Assembly (NCBI GenBank): GCA_026225475.1
Contig: JAMFSU010000019.1
Span: forward strand, 1 to 64,000
Direction: 5' to 3'
Length of the DNA: 64,000 nucleotides
From: Duganella sp.
GTDB taxonomy: Bacteria > Pseudomonadota > Gammaproteobacteria > Burkholderiales > Burkholderiaceae_D
Part shown: piece by piece, positions 28,373-38,324 of the stretch
How positions within the stretch are numbered: position 1 is the stretch's first letter
Layout of the letters: each line of letters begins with the position of its first letter
Made by a program: the position numbers and the translations under genes
Notes under the pieces: model-generated
Seen by the model: only the letters and a program-made list of their open reading frames with translations
The model's database searches: none
What the model was told of the DNA's origin: nothing

Positions 28373-29149
28373 TCAGGCGGTATAGGTGATTGTCAGCGGT
28401 GCATGGTCGGAGAATCGGGCTTCCTTGTAAATCGTCGCAGTCTTGGCTTTCTTGGCAATGCCAGCCGTAGCGATCTGATAATCGATGCGCCAGCCGACGT
28501 TATTGGCCCATGCCTGGCCGCGATTGCTCCACCAGGTATAGGCCTCGGCGGTGGTATCCGGATGCACGCCGCGATAGACGTCGACCAGACCAAGTTCGTC
28601 GAACAAGCGCGTGAGCCAGGCGCGTTCTTCTGGCAGGAAGCCGGAGTTCTTTTGGTTGCTCTTCCAGTTCTTCAGGTCGATTTCCTTGTGGGCGATATTC
28701 CAGTCGCCACAGATGACCACCTCGCGGCCACTGTCCTTGAGTTGCTGCAGATGTGGCAGGAACACTTCCATGAAGCGGAACTTGGCTTGCTGGCGCTCTT
28801 CACTTGACGATCCGGACGGGCAATACAGCGAAATCACGGTGAGGTCGCCGAAGTCGCATTCGACATAGCGGCCTTCGTAGTCGAATTCTTCATCGCCGAA
28901 ACCGATACGCACCGCGTTCGGTTTGCGCTTGCTGTAAAGGCCGACGCCGGAATAACCTTTTTTCTGGGCGTAGTGGAAGTGGCCGACGTAACCTTGTGGC
29001 GTCAGGAATTGCTCCGTCATGTCAGCTTCTTGTGCCTTCAGTTCTTGCACGCAGATGAAGTCGGCCGATTCCTTGGCCAGCCACTCGAAGAAGCCCTTCT
29101 TGGCTGCCGAGCGAATACCGTTGAGATTGGCAGAAACGATTTTGGGCAT
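28373..29149 (-). CDS. xth: Exodeoxyribonuclease III / AP endonuclease
   Basis: A 258-residue member of the exonuclease III family, which cuts DNA at abasic sites and trims 3' ends in base-excision repair. Visible motifs are MPKIVSANLNGIRSA at the start, VQELKAQ near residue 34, GYSGVGLYSKR near 65, CGDWNIAH near 147, and the C-terminal FSDHAPLTI with the catalytic Asp-His. The start at MPKIVSANLNG was chosen because the family begins there; the frame is open 45 bases further upstream. It is divergent from pyrE. Confidence 0.95.
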   Translation of the reverse strand: MPKIVSANLNGIRSAAKKGFFEWLAKESADFICVQELKAQEADMTEQFLTPQGYVGHFHYAQKKGYSGVGLYSKRKPNAVRIGFGDEEFDYEGRYVECDFGDLTVISLYCPSGSSSEERQQAKFRFMEVFLPHLQQLKDSGREVVICGDWNIAHKEIDLKNWKSNQKNSGFLPEERAWLTRLFDELGLVDVYRGVHPDTTAEAYTWWSNRGQAWANNVGWRIDYQIATAGIAKKAKTATIYKEARFSDHAPLTITYTA

Positions 29150-29264
29150 GGCATCACTCGCGTAAAAGTCAGGCGCGTAGCATACCTGATTCATTTAAAA
29201 TGTGGGTCTTGCGGCGTAGTGCCGTGCAGCGTTTGCAGCGCACATTATTTTTCAGGGATGTATT

Positions 29265-29927
29265 TTGAGCAACTTACGACAAGAATTCATCGAGTTTGCC
29301 GTCTCGGCAGGCGTATTGCGCTTTGGCGAGTTTGTCACCAAGGCTGGCCGTACGTCGCCTTACTTCTTCAATGCCGGCTTGTTCAACGAAGGCGCGACCT
29401 TGGCCCGGCTGGCGCAGTTCTATGCGCGCACTCTGCAGGACGCAGGGCTGGAATACGACATGCTGTTTGGCCCCGCCTACAAAGGCATCACGCTGGCCTC
29501 GGCGACTGCCGTCATGCTGGCTGGGCAAGGCCGCAATGTGCCGTTTGCCTATAATCGCAAGGAAGCCAAGGACCACGGCGAAGGCGGCACCATCGTCGGT
29601 GCCAAGCTGCAAGGTCGTGTGGTGATCATCGATGACGTGATTTCGGCGGGAACCTCGGTGCGCGAATCGGTGGACATGATCCGTGCTGCCGGTGCTACGC
29701 CATGTGCCGTATTGATCGCACTGGACCGCATGGAGCGCTCTGGCAAGGACGACGCGCTGTCGGCTCACTCGGCGGTGCAGGAAGTGGCCAAAACCTATGA
29801 CATGCCGGTGATTTCGATTGCCAATCTCAGCGACTTGCTGGAATACCTGACCAAGGCCGGTGCTGACGCGCAACTTGCGCAGTACAAGGATGCCGTGGCT
29901 GCCTATCGTACCCGTTACGGAATTTGA
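29265..29927 (+). CDS. pyrE: Orotate phosphoribosyltransferase
   Basis: This 220-residue enzyme joins orotate to PRPP in pyrimidine synthesis. The PRPP-binding motif [13 protein letters not shown] lies near residues 122-134, and [10 protein letters not shown] near 101-110 is the flexible loop. The start is TTG at 29265, preceded by AGGGATG, since no in-frame ATG gives a full-length protein. It is a single gene flanked by a terminator. Confidence 0.96.
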   Translation: MSNLRQEFIEFAVSAGVLRFGEFVTKAGRTSPYFFNAGLFNEGATLARLAQFYARTLQDAGLEYDMLFGPAYKGITLASATAVMLAGQGRNVPFAYNRKEAKDHGEGGTIVGAKLQGRVVIIDDVISAGTSVRESVDMIRAAGATPCAVLIALDRMERSGKDDALSAHSAVQEVAKTYDMPVISIANLSDLLEYLTKAGADAQLAQYKDAVAAYRTRYGI

Positions 29928-29958
29928 TACGGCTGAGGCTATCTGACTGGTGCAATGC

Positions 29959-29993
29959 AAAAGCCCCGTGCAAGTTGTGCACGGGGCTTTTTT
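29959..29993. terminator. Bidirectional terminator after pyrE
   Basis: AAAAGCCCCGTGCA pairs with TGCACGGGGCTTTT around a 5-nt loop, with more T residues beyond. It serves pyrE and the convergent membrane-protein gene. Confidence 0.92.
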
Positions 29994-30005
29994 GCATTGT
30001 CAGGA

Positions 30006-30497
30006 TCAAATGGCCTTGATGCCGACACCCAGTCGTTGCAGCCGGTCATCAAGTTCACCGATCTGCGCCGCCACGGCATTCTCGGTCAACTGGCCGCGTT
30101 CCTGAATATCCTGTTGTACTGTTTCGATCTTGTTGGTCAATACACTCAGATGCGAATTCTGCCGCTGTTGCAATTGTTGCAGTTCGCTTTGCAGAAAGCC
30201 GCGCAACTCAATGAAACGTGATTTTTCTGCCTGGTCGGCCAGTTCGCGCTGGCTTTCCAGTTGTTTGGTCAAGCGTCGTGTCTCCAGCAACAGGCTGGTT
30301 TGCAGCGCCATCACATAGAGCAGGAAGGCGGCGCTGAGCAGAATCACAATGCCCAGCATGATCAAGCCCAGTGGCGCCTGCAAGTTGGTAAACACCAGAC
30401 TGAGTTGCGTTGGCGCCAGAAATGCCTCCCAGTTGATGGCGGCAAAAATGCCGATCAGTGCCAGTGCGGCGATCATGAATGTGGTGCGGAATTTCAT
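30006..30497 (-). CDS. LapA-like membrane protein with C-terminal coiled coil
   Basis: This 163-residue protein has two membrane helices, at about 5-22 (FMIAALALIGIFAAINW) and 40-66 (APLGLIMLGIVILLSAAFLLYVMAL), in the layout of the LapA/DUF1049 family. A Gln/Glu/Leu-rich coiled coil of about 90 residues follows, presumably cytoplasmic. LapA-type proteins take part in lipopolysaccharide assembly control, but the long coiled coil makes a direct transfer of that role uncertain. The start chosen is MKFRTTFM; an upstream in-frame ATG would add 16 residues. Confidence 0.7.
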   Translation of the reverse strand: MKFRTTFMIAALALIGIFAAINWEAFLAPTQLSLVFTNLQAPLGLIMLGIVILLSAAFLLYVMALQTSLLLETRRLTKQLESQRELADQAEKSRFIELRGFLQSELQQLQQRQNSHLSVLTNKIETVQQDIQERGQLTENAVAAQIGELDDRLQRLGVGIKAI

Positions 30498-30615
30498 CTG
30501 TCTTCTCCCGATATTGTTAGCCTTGGCGTGATTGAAGGCAATCACGTGGTACCGGGGTTGGACTGAGTTCGCCGGACAGCGTTCCTTGTTGTTGCCATAG
30601 GGAAATTAATGTCGG

Positions 30616-30641
30616 CAAAAAGCCCTCAGTCGTGAGGGCTT
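30616..30641 (-). terminator. Terminator of the TauD-type gene
   Basis: AAGCCCTCA and TGAGGGCTT form a 9-bp stem with a 4-nt loop. On the minus strand the right arm is followed by more T residues. It lies about 50 bases after the dioxygenase stop codon. Confidence 0.75.
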
Positions 30642-30692
30642 GATGGTGTTGTTGGTGCATGGCTAGTTTGCCAACCTGACAAATTAACAATG

Positions 30693-31595
30693 TCAAAATG
30701 GTACGTCACCCTCTACAGTGGTCCGGTACAGCGTGCGGCGCAAATGCTGCGGTGTGATCGCGGCGTAATGGACGGTGCTGCGGTTGTCCCAGAACACGAT
30801 GTCATGCGCGCGCCATTTGTGGGTGTAGACATTCTCCGGACGAATCGTGTGTTCGTGCAGCAATTTCAGCAAGGCGGTGCTTTCCTCCGGCGGCAGGCCG
30901 ACGATGTGCGACGTAAATCCTTCGTTGACAAACAAGGCCTTGCGGCCGCTTTCCGGATGCACACGGATGACTGGATGTTCCACCGGCGGCACTTCATCGA
31001 TCTGCTTCTGGGTCAGATCGGCACGCCATGGCGACAGCTTTTGCAGGCGCAGGTAGCGATAAACATAAGAGTGCACGGCACGCCGTCCTTCCAGCGTTTT
31101 TTTCACATCGGCTGGCAAGGTGTCGTAGGCATTGAACATATTGGCATAGAGCGTATCGCCCTGTTCGGCGGGCAACTCCTGCGCATGCAGCAGTGATCCC
31201 AGGCTTGGTGTCGGCATGTACGACAGGTCGGAATGCCAGTCGGCGCCCGCGTCGACCAGTCCGATAGGCTGACCATTTTCGACCACGTTGGAGACGACCA
31301 GGATTTCCGGGTGTTGCGGCAGACGAAAACGGTTGAGCACATGGATTTGCAAGGGGCCGAAGCGGCGACTGAATGCCACATGCTGTTGCTGCGTAATGCG
31401 TTGGTCGCGCAAGATCACTAGGCCGTGCTGGACCAGTGCAGCGCGGATGGCGGCGATGTCGTGATCGGTCACGTTACGGTTCAGGTCGAGGCCGTTGATT
31501 TCGGCACCGAGCGGGCCATTCAGCGCACGGATGCTGAAATCTTGTGCCAGCGTGCTGAGGCTGGTCCGGGGTGGCGAGGCGAGGGCACTGGTCAT
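30693..31595 (-). CDS. TauD/TfdA-family 2-oxoglutarate dioxygenase
   Basis: A 300-residue Fe(II)/2-oxoglutarate-dependent enzyme. The iron-binding HxD is in DWHSDLSY near residues 117-124, and the distal His is in DNRSTVHYA near 266-274, with the 2-oxoglutarate-binding Arg beyond (HLRRTLYR). Family members oxidise taurine, alkyl sulfates, 2,4-D or other small acids; the substrate here is open, as no sulfonate transporter is adjacent. The ATG at 31595 was chosen; an earlier in-frame start at 31643 adds 16 residues without similarity. The gene stands alone. Confidence 0.85.
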   Translation of the reverse strand: MTSALASPPRTSLSTLAQDFSIRALNGPLGAEINGLDLNRNVTDHDIAAIRAALVQHGLVILRDQRITQQQHVAFSRRFGPLQIHVLNRFRLPQHPEILVVSNVVENGQPIGLVDAGADWHSDLSYMPTPSLGSLLHAQELPAEQGDTLYANMFNAYDTLPADVKKTLEGRRAVHSYVYRYLRLQKLSPWRADLTQKQIDEVPPVEHPVIRVHPESGRKALFVNEGFTSHIVGLPPEESTALLKLLHEHTIRPENVYTHKWRAHDIVFWDNRSTVHYAAITPQHLRRTLYRTTVEGDVPF

Positions 31596-31715
31596 GATGT
31601 CAATTTCCGATGAAAGGCGTGTGACGCCAACATAAATGACCATTACACGCGCCAGCGATCACGGCGGCAACGAATTAGTTTGTCTATCGATAGTTGTTTT
31701 TCGTTGGAGCCGGAC

Positions 31716-31742
31716 GAAAAAAAACCGCTGCCATGGCAGCGG
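31716..31742 (-). terminator. Terminator of the gatCAB operon
   Basis: The palindrome CCGCTGCCATGGCAGCGG is followed on the minus strand by nine T residues, 25 bases after the gatB stop codon. Confidence 0.88.
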
Positions 31743-31767
31743 CTTCTGGCGGGTGTACTGAGCTTGC

Positions 31768-33228
31768 TCAGGCCGTCAGTTTCTTGCGCAGCAATTCCGT
31801 CAATTGCGCCGGATTGGCTTTACCCTTGGTGGCTTTCATTGCCTGGCCGATCAAGGCGTTGATTGCCTGCTCCTTGCCCGAACGGAATTCCGTCACCGAT
31901 TTTTCATTGGCGGCCAGCACTTGATCAACAATCGCTTCTAGCGCGCCGCTGTCGGAAATCTGCTTCAAACCCTTGGCTTCAATGATGTCATCGGCCAGTG
32001 AGTCCTTGTCAGAAGCTGCCTCCCACATGCCGGCAAACACTTCCTTGGCAATCTTGTTGGAAATCGTGCCGTCGGCGATACGCTTGAGCAGCAAGGCCAA
32101 TTGCACGGCGCTGACTGGGGCGTCGGCGATATCGGTATCGGCCCGATTGAGGGTCGAGGCGACGTCACCCATGAGCCAGTTGGCCGCCGGCTTAGCCTGA
32201 TCCTTGCCAGCTGCATTGACCACGGCTTCAAAGTAAGTGGCCATGGCCTTCGATTGCGTCAGCACGGCAGCATCGTATTCGGTCAGTGCGAACTCGTGCA
32301 CGAAACGTTCGCGTATTTCTGCTGGCAGTGCCGGCATGCTGGCACGCACGCGCTCGATCCACTCTTGTGCAATCACCAGCGGTGGCAGATCGGGGTCTGG
32401 GAAGTAGCGGTAATCCTGCGCGTCTTCTTTGCTGCGCATGGAACGGGTTTCTTTCTTGTCCGGATCGTACAGGCGGGTTTCTTGCGCTACAGTGCCGCCG
32501 TCTTCGATCAACTCGACCTGGCGCCGTACTTCATAGTTGATCGCATCTTCCATGAAGCGGAACGAGTTCAGGTTCTTGATCTCGCAACGGGTGCCGTATG
32601 CGTGTTGACCGACCGGGCGTACTGAGACATTGGCGTCGCAGCGGAACGAGCCTTCCTGCATGTTGCCATCGCAAATGCCCAGCCACATCACCAGCGAGTG
32701 CAGTGCCTTGGCATAGGCCACGGCTTCCGCAGCGCTGCGCATGTCGGGCTCCGTGACGATTTCCAGCAATGGTGTGCCGGCGCGGTTGAGATCGATGCCG
32801 GTCATGCCTTGATAGTCTTCGTGCAGCGACTTGCCGGCGTCTTCTTCGAGGTGGGCGCGGGTCAGTTGCAGGGTCTTGATTTCGGCCTTGCCATCCTTCT
32901 CCAGCACAAATGAAATCTTGCCACCCTGGACCACGGGAATTTCAAACTGGCTGATTTGATAGCCCTTGGGCAGATCGGGGTAAAAATAGTTTTTGCGTGC
33001 AAATACCGAGCGCGGCGCAATTGTTGCGCCAATCGCCAGGCCGAACTGAATGGCGCGTTCGACGGCGCCCTTGTTCAATACCGGCAAGACGCCAGGCAAG
33101 GCCAGATCGACCGGGCTGGCCTGGGTGTTGGGGGCGGCGCCAAACTGGGTTGACGAGCCGCTGAAAATTTTGGATTCGGTCGAAAGCTGTGTGTGCGTTT
33201 CCAGACCGATGACGACTTCCCACTGCAT
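31768..33228 (-). CDS. gatB: Aspartyl/glutamyl-tRNA amidotransferase subunit B
   Basis: A 486-residue protein that activates mischarged Glu-tRNA(Gln) or Asp-tRNA(Asn) for amidation. It has the signature [13 protein letters not shown] at the start, the GatB core ([21 protein letters not shown] near residues 79-99), and a C-terminal YqeY-like helical domain from about 335 that contacts tRNA. It is the last gene of gatCAB, 48 bases after gatA. Confidence 0.97.
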   Translation of the reverse strand: MQWEVVIGLETHTQLSTESKIFSGSSTQFGAAPNTQASPVDLALPGVLPVLNKGAVERAIQFGLAIGATIAPRSVFARKNYFYPDLPKGYQISQFEIPVVQGGKISFVLEKDGKAEIKTLQLTRAHLEEDAGKSLHEDYQGMTGIDLNRAGTPLLEIVTEPDMRSAAEAVAYAKALHSLVMWLGICDGNMQEGSFRCDANVSVRPVGQHAYGTRCEIKNLNSFRFMEDAINYEVRRQVELIEDGGTVAQETRLYDPDKKETRSMRSKEDAQDYRYFPDPDLPPLVIAQEWIERVRASMPALPAEIRERFVHEFALTEYDAAVLTQSKAMATYFEAVVNAAGKDQAKPAANWLMGDVASTLNRADTDIADAPVSAVQLALLLKRIADGTISNKIAKEVFAGMWEAASDKDSLADDIIEAKGLKQISDSGALEAIVDQVLAANEKSVTEFRSGKEQAINALIGQAMKATKGKANPAQLTELLRKKLTA

Positions 33229-33276
33229 AGTATTCCTCGCTGATTCTGTATTCGTTTCGTGGCTTGCGGGTGCCGA

Positions 33277-34743
33277 TTAAACCGGTGCGCGCTGGTGCCA
33301 GTCGGTGGCTTGCTGATACTGATGGGCGACGTTGAGCAGGCGCGCTTCTTCGTAATAATTGCCGATGATCTGCAAACCGACTGGCCGCTGGGCATTCTTT
33401 TCGCCCTGACCGAAGCCACAGGGAATCGACATGCCGGGCAAGCCGGCCAGGCTGGTCGAGAGCGTGAAAATATCGGCCAGATAGTTGGCTACCGGATCAT
33501 CGGTCTTGTCGCCGAGATCCCATGCCACGGTTGGCGAAACCGGACCCATGATGACGTCGCACTGACGGTCGGCACCGGTCAACGCACGCTGGAAATCCTG
33601 CGCAATCAGGCGGCGGATTTTTTGCGCCTGCAAGTAGTAGGCATCGTAATAACCATGCGACAACACATAGGCGCCAACCAGGATGCGGCGCTTGACTTCA
33701 TCGCCGAAACCTTCTGCGCGCGACTTCTTGTACATGTCGGACAGATCCTTGTAATCGGCGGCGCGATGGCCATAGCGCACACCATCGAAACGCGACAAAT
33801 TGGACGAGGCTTCAGCCGGTGCGATCACGTAATAAACCGGAATCGACAGCTCGGTTTTCGGCAATGAAATATCGACCAGCGTGGCGCCGAGTTTTTCGAA
33901 TTCGGCCAGTGCTGCGCGCACTGCCTGTTCGACGTCTGCCGCTAGACCGGCGCCGAAGAACTCGCGCGGCACGCCAATGCGTAAGCCTTGCAGGCTATCG
34001 TTGAGCGAGCGCGTGAAATCTTCCTTGGGACGGGCGATGCTGGTGGAGTCGCGCTCGTCGAAACCAGTCATGGCATTGAGCAGCACGCCGCAATCCTCGG
34101 CCGTCTTGGCCAGCGGGCCACCCTGGTCGAGCGAAGAGGCGAACGCGATCATGCCGTAACGTGACACGCTGCCATAAGTCGGCTTGATGCCGGTGACGCC
34201 GCACAGCGCCGCTGGCTGGCGGATCGAACCGCCAGTGTCGGTGCCGGTCGCGGCCGGTGCCAGACGCGCCGCAATTGCGGCGGCAGAACCACCGGACGAA
34301 CCGCCAGGGACGGCGCGCTTGTCCCACGGATTTTTGACCGCACCGAAATAGGAATTTTCATTGCCCGAACCCATGGCGAATTCATCGCAATTGAGCTTGC
34401 CCAATGTAACCGTGCCGGCGGCATTGAACTGTTCCACCACGGTTGCATCAAATGGGCTTGTGTAATTTTTCAGCATCTTTGAACCGGCCGTGGTACGCCA
34501 TTGGCGCGTCACGAACAAGTCTTTGTGAGCAATCGGGATGCCGGTCAACGGTGTTGTGTCGCCAGTAGCCAGACGCTGGTCGGCCACGGCGGCCTGTCGC
34601 AAGCTTAGTTGACGGTCAACATGCAGGAAAGCATTGAGATCACTTTGTTCAATGCGGTCGAGAAACAGCGTGGCCAGCTCGGCGGCGGAAATTTTCTTGG
34701 CTTGCAGCAGCGTCGAAAGCTCTTTGATGGTCTTGGTATGCAT
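33277..34743 (-). CDS. gatA: Aspartyl/glutamyl-tRNA amidotransferase subunit A
   Basis: A 488-residue amidase that releases ammonia from glutamine for GatB. The Ser-cisSer-Lys triad is visible: Lys in PIAHKDLF near residue 74, then [15 protein letters not shown] near 148-162 and [16 protein letters not shown] near 167-182. Presence of GatCAB suggests Gln-tRNA and/or Asn-tRNA is made by the indirect route. It lies between gatC and gatB. Confidence 0.97.
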   Translation of the reverse strand: MHTKTIKELSTLLQAKKISAAELATLFLDRIEQSDLNAFLHVDRQLSLRQAAVADQRLATGDTTPLTGIPIAHKDLFVTRQWRTTAGSKMLKNYTSPFDATVVEQFNAAGTVTLGKLNCDEFAMGSGNENSYFGAVKNPWDKRAVPGGSSGGSAAAIAARLAPAATGTDTGGSIRQPAALCGVTGIKPTYGSVSRYGMIAFASSLDQGGPLAKTAEDCGVLLNAMTGFDERDSTSIARPKEDFTRSLNDSLQGLRIGVPREFFGAGLAADVEQAVRAALAEFEKLGATLVDISLPKTELSIPVYYVIAPAEASSNLSRFDGVRYGHRAADYKDLSDMYKKSRAEGFGDEVKRRILVGAYVLSHGYYDAYYLQAQKIRRLIAQDFQRALTGADRQCDVIMGPVSPTVAWDLGDKTDDPVANYLADIFTLSTSLAGLPGMSIPCGFGQGEKNAQRPVGLQIIGNYYEEARLLNVAHQYQQATDWHQRAPV

Positions 34744-34836
34744 GGAGGTATTCGTTTTTCAGGTTCTGTGATGCCGGGGACACAAATGACTGGCTGGACT
34801 GGACGCACAACAAGGCGGTCAGTGCAGGGACATGGC

Positions 34837-35139
34837 TTATTCGATCACCTTGGGGACCAGATACAGGCCGTCCTGGGTCGCCGGAGCAGGTTGCTGGTAG
34901 GCTTCGCGGTGATTGCTTTCGGTCACCACATCGTCGCGCAGGCGTAGCGCCAGATCGGCGGTGAGCGCGGCAATCGGATGGCTGAGCGGTTCGATGCCGC
35001 TGGTGTCGACTGCGCGCATTTGTTCGACCAGGGCAAAGATGCCGTTGAGTTTGTCCAGGGTTTGGCCAGCTTGTTCTTCTGTCAATTCCAGGCAGGACAG
35101 GTTGGCAATACGTTTCACATCAGAAAGGGCAAGAGTCAT
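34837..35139 (-). CDS. gatC: Aspartyl/glutamyl-tRNA amidotransferase subunit C
   Basis: The 100-residue protein begins [19 protein letters not shown] and ends [11 protein letters not shown], both standard for GatC, which wraps around GatA and stabilises the complex. It is the first gene of the operon and divergent from mreB. A 93-base gap separates it from gatA. Confidence 0.95.
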   Translation of the reverse strand: MTLALSDVKRIANLSCLELTEEQAGQTLDKLNGIFALVEQMRAVDTSGIEPLSHPIAALTADLALRLRDDVVTESNHREAYQQPAPATQDGLYLVPKVIE

Positions 35140-35226
35140 GGTAGGAAGGCGCGCATCAGGCGCAAAAACTAATGTGTTGATAAATCACGTTGCCGACATA
35201 GCAGGAACGCAGGCAAATGCCGGTAA

Positions 35227-36456
<1,230 letters not shown>

Positions 36457-36687
36457 TTTGCCGCAGGCGTCGGTTGAACCACGAGGATTTGAAATACGTT
36501 TATGACAGTACACAAGCAGATTGGGCTGGTGCTGCGAAGCAAGTATTCGCAAAGAGTGCACAAGGGCCCAATCTCGGCTGTAATGACGTGTTTTTCCTTG
36601 ATTCCCGTGCAATTGTTTCCGTCGGTCAATCGTTTCATTGAATGCATACTCTCTAGTATCCCGTCGCAGACTCGTTTTCTCATCGCT

Positions 36688-36708
36688 CAGCCCGCCCCGT
36701 GCGGGCTG
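36688..36708 (+). terminator. Hairpin between mreB and mreC
   Basis: CAGCCCGC/GCGGGCTG forms an 8-bp stem with a 5-nt loop, about 40 bases before mreC. The T-run is weak. It may partly end mreB transcripts so that MreB exceeds MreC. The rest of the 293-base gap shows no gene. Confidence 0.45.
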
Positions 36709-36749
36709 TTGCGATTGCAGCAGTCGGTCGCGCCCGGGGCCTGACACAC

Positions 36750-37802
36750 ATGGATACCCCTCCACTTTTCAAGCAAGGCGCCTCGGCCCGCGCCCGCGCC
36801 GGGTTTTTCGCCATGATTGCGGTGCTCATGCTGGTGGTCGATTCGCGCATGCATACTTTGACCATGGTGCGCCAGGCCATGGGTACCATGCTCTACCCGT
36901 TACAGGTGGTAGCGCTGGTGCCGCGCGATGCGGCCTACAAAGTGGGTGACTATTTCAATTCCATCGCCACGCTGCAAAAGGAAAACGACGCGTTGCGCCG
37001 CCAGCAGACGCTCAATGCGCAACTACTGCAGCAGGAGCGCCAGATTGCGGTCGAGAATGCCCAGTTGCGCAATTTGCTGAACATGCAGCAGCGCATCCCG
37101 AGTAAATCAATCGTTGGCGAAATTCTATACGACGCGCGCGATCCGTTTACGCGCAAGATCATTCTCAATCGTGGCTCGCAACAAGGCGTCGCGTCAGGTC
37201 AGCCGGTGATTGACGATGTCGGCATCGTCGGCCAGGTCACGAGAGTGTTCCCGTTTACTTCAGAAGTCACGCTGCTGACCGACAAGGATCAGGCGATCCC
37301 GGTGCAGGTATTGCGCAACGGTTTGCGCAGCGTCGCTTACGGACGTGGTCAATCGGGCGTGCTCGATTTGCGCTTCATGGCAGCCAATGCCGATATCCAG
37401 AAGGGGGATGCACTGGTGACGTCGGGTATCGATGGCGTCTATCCGCCGGGATTGGCAGTGGCCAGTGTATTGCAGGTGGAAACCAAGTCGACCGATGCGT
37501 TCGCCCATATTGTCTGCCTGCCGGCTGCCGGCGTGGACCGTCACAAACAATTGTTGATCCTGCTGGTTGAACAGAATCAGGCGCCACGGCCCGATCCGGA
37601 TGTGTCCGTCGACAAGAGTGACAAGCTGCTCAAACGGCGCCTGCGCGACAGTAGTAAGGAAACGCCGGCAGAAGCAGCAGTGCCCGGTGCTGCCGTACCT
37701 GGCGTACCTGCCGTGACACCGGCGGCAACCGCCGCAGTCACGCCAGCTACTGCCGCTGCGCCCGCTAAAGCTGCGTCTCAACCAGTCAAGAGCACCCGAT
37801 GA
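36750..37802 (+). CDS. mreC: Rod-shape-determining protein MreC
   Basis: A 350-residue periplasmic scaffold that links MreB/MreD to PBP2. A membrane anchor lies near residues 17-35 (GFFAMIAVLMLVVDS), a coiled coil near 70-110, and two beta domains follow (IVGEILYDARDPFTRKIILNRGSQQGV). The last 70 residues are Ala/Pro/Val-rich and low in complexity. The ATG at 36750 was chosen because DTPPLFKQGASARARAGFF matches betaproteobacterial MreC starts. It overlaps mreD by 4 bases. Confidence 0.95.
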   Translation: MDTPPLFKQGASARARAGFFAMIAVLMLVVDSRMHTLTMVRQAMGTMLYPLQVVALVPRDAAYKVGDYFNSIATLQKENDALRRQQTLNAQLLQQERQIAVENAQLRNLLNMQQRIPSKSIVGEILYDARDPFTRKIILNRGSQQGVASGQPVIDDVGIVGQVTRVFPFTSEVTLLTDKDQAIPVQVLRNGLRSVAYGRGQSGVLDLRFMAANADIQKGDALVTSGIDGVYPPGLAVASVLQVETKSTDAFAHIVCLPAAGVDRHKQLLILLVEQNQAPRPDPDVSVDKSDKLLKRRLRDSSKETPAEAAVPGAAVPGVPAVTPAATAAVTPATAAAPAKAASQPVKSTR

Positions 37803-38311
37803 ACGATCCACATTACATACTGCTGCCGGCCAATCCGCTGTTTATCGCGCTGAGCCTGGTTGCCGCCTTCCTGCTCAATCTGCTGCCCTGGGGCCAGTGG
37901 ATAGGCGTGCCCGATTTTGTCGCGCTGGTGCTGGTATTCTGGGCCATCCACGAACCGCGCAAGATTGGCATCAGCATTGCCTTCATGATGGGTTTGCTGA
38001 TGGATGTCAACGAAGCCACCTTGCTGGGTGAAAACGCACTGGCTTACACGCTGCTGTCGTATTTCTCGATCATGATGCATCGTCGTGTGCTGTGGTTCCC
38101 GGTCGGTACCCAGGCCTTGCACATTCTGCCCTTGCTGCTGCTCACACAGACCGTGCAATTGCTGGTCAGGCTGATTGTCAGCGGCAAGTTTCCACATTGG
38201 TATTACTTCAGCGAAAGTTTTGTCTGCGCCCTGTTGTGGCCGCTGGTGAGCTGGCTATTGCTGGCGCCACAACGCCGTGCGATCAATCGCGACGACAATC
38301 GTCCGATCTGA
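37799..38311 (+). CDS. mreD: Rod-shape-determining protein MreD
   Basis: A 170-residue inner-membrane protein with about five helices. The pattern WGQWIGVPDFVALVLVFWAIHEPRKIGISIAFMMGLLMDV near residues 37-76 is typical of MreD in Betaproteobacteria. It forms part of the elongasome with MreC and RodA. It overlaps mreC by 4 bases and lies 13 bases before mrdA. Confidence 0.95.
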   Translation: MNDPHYILLPANPLFIALSLVAAFLLNLLPWGQWIGVPDFVALVLVFWAIHEPRKIGISIAFMMGLLMDVNEATLLGENALAYTLLSYFSIMMHRRVLWFPVGTQALHILPLLLLTQTVQLLVRLIVSGKFPHWYYFSESFVCALLWPLVSWLLLAPQRRAINRDDNRPI

Positions 38312-38324
38312 TGGATGAGGCAGC

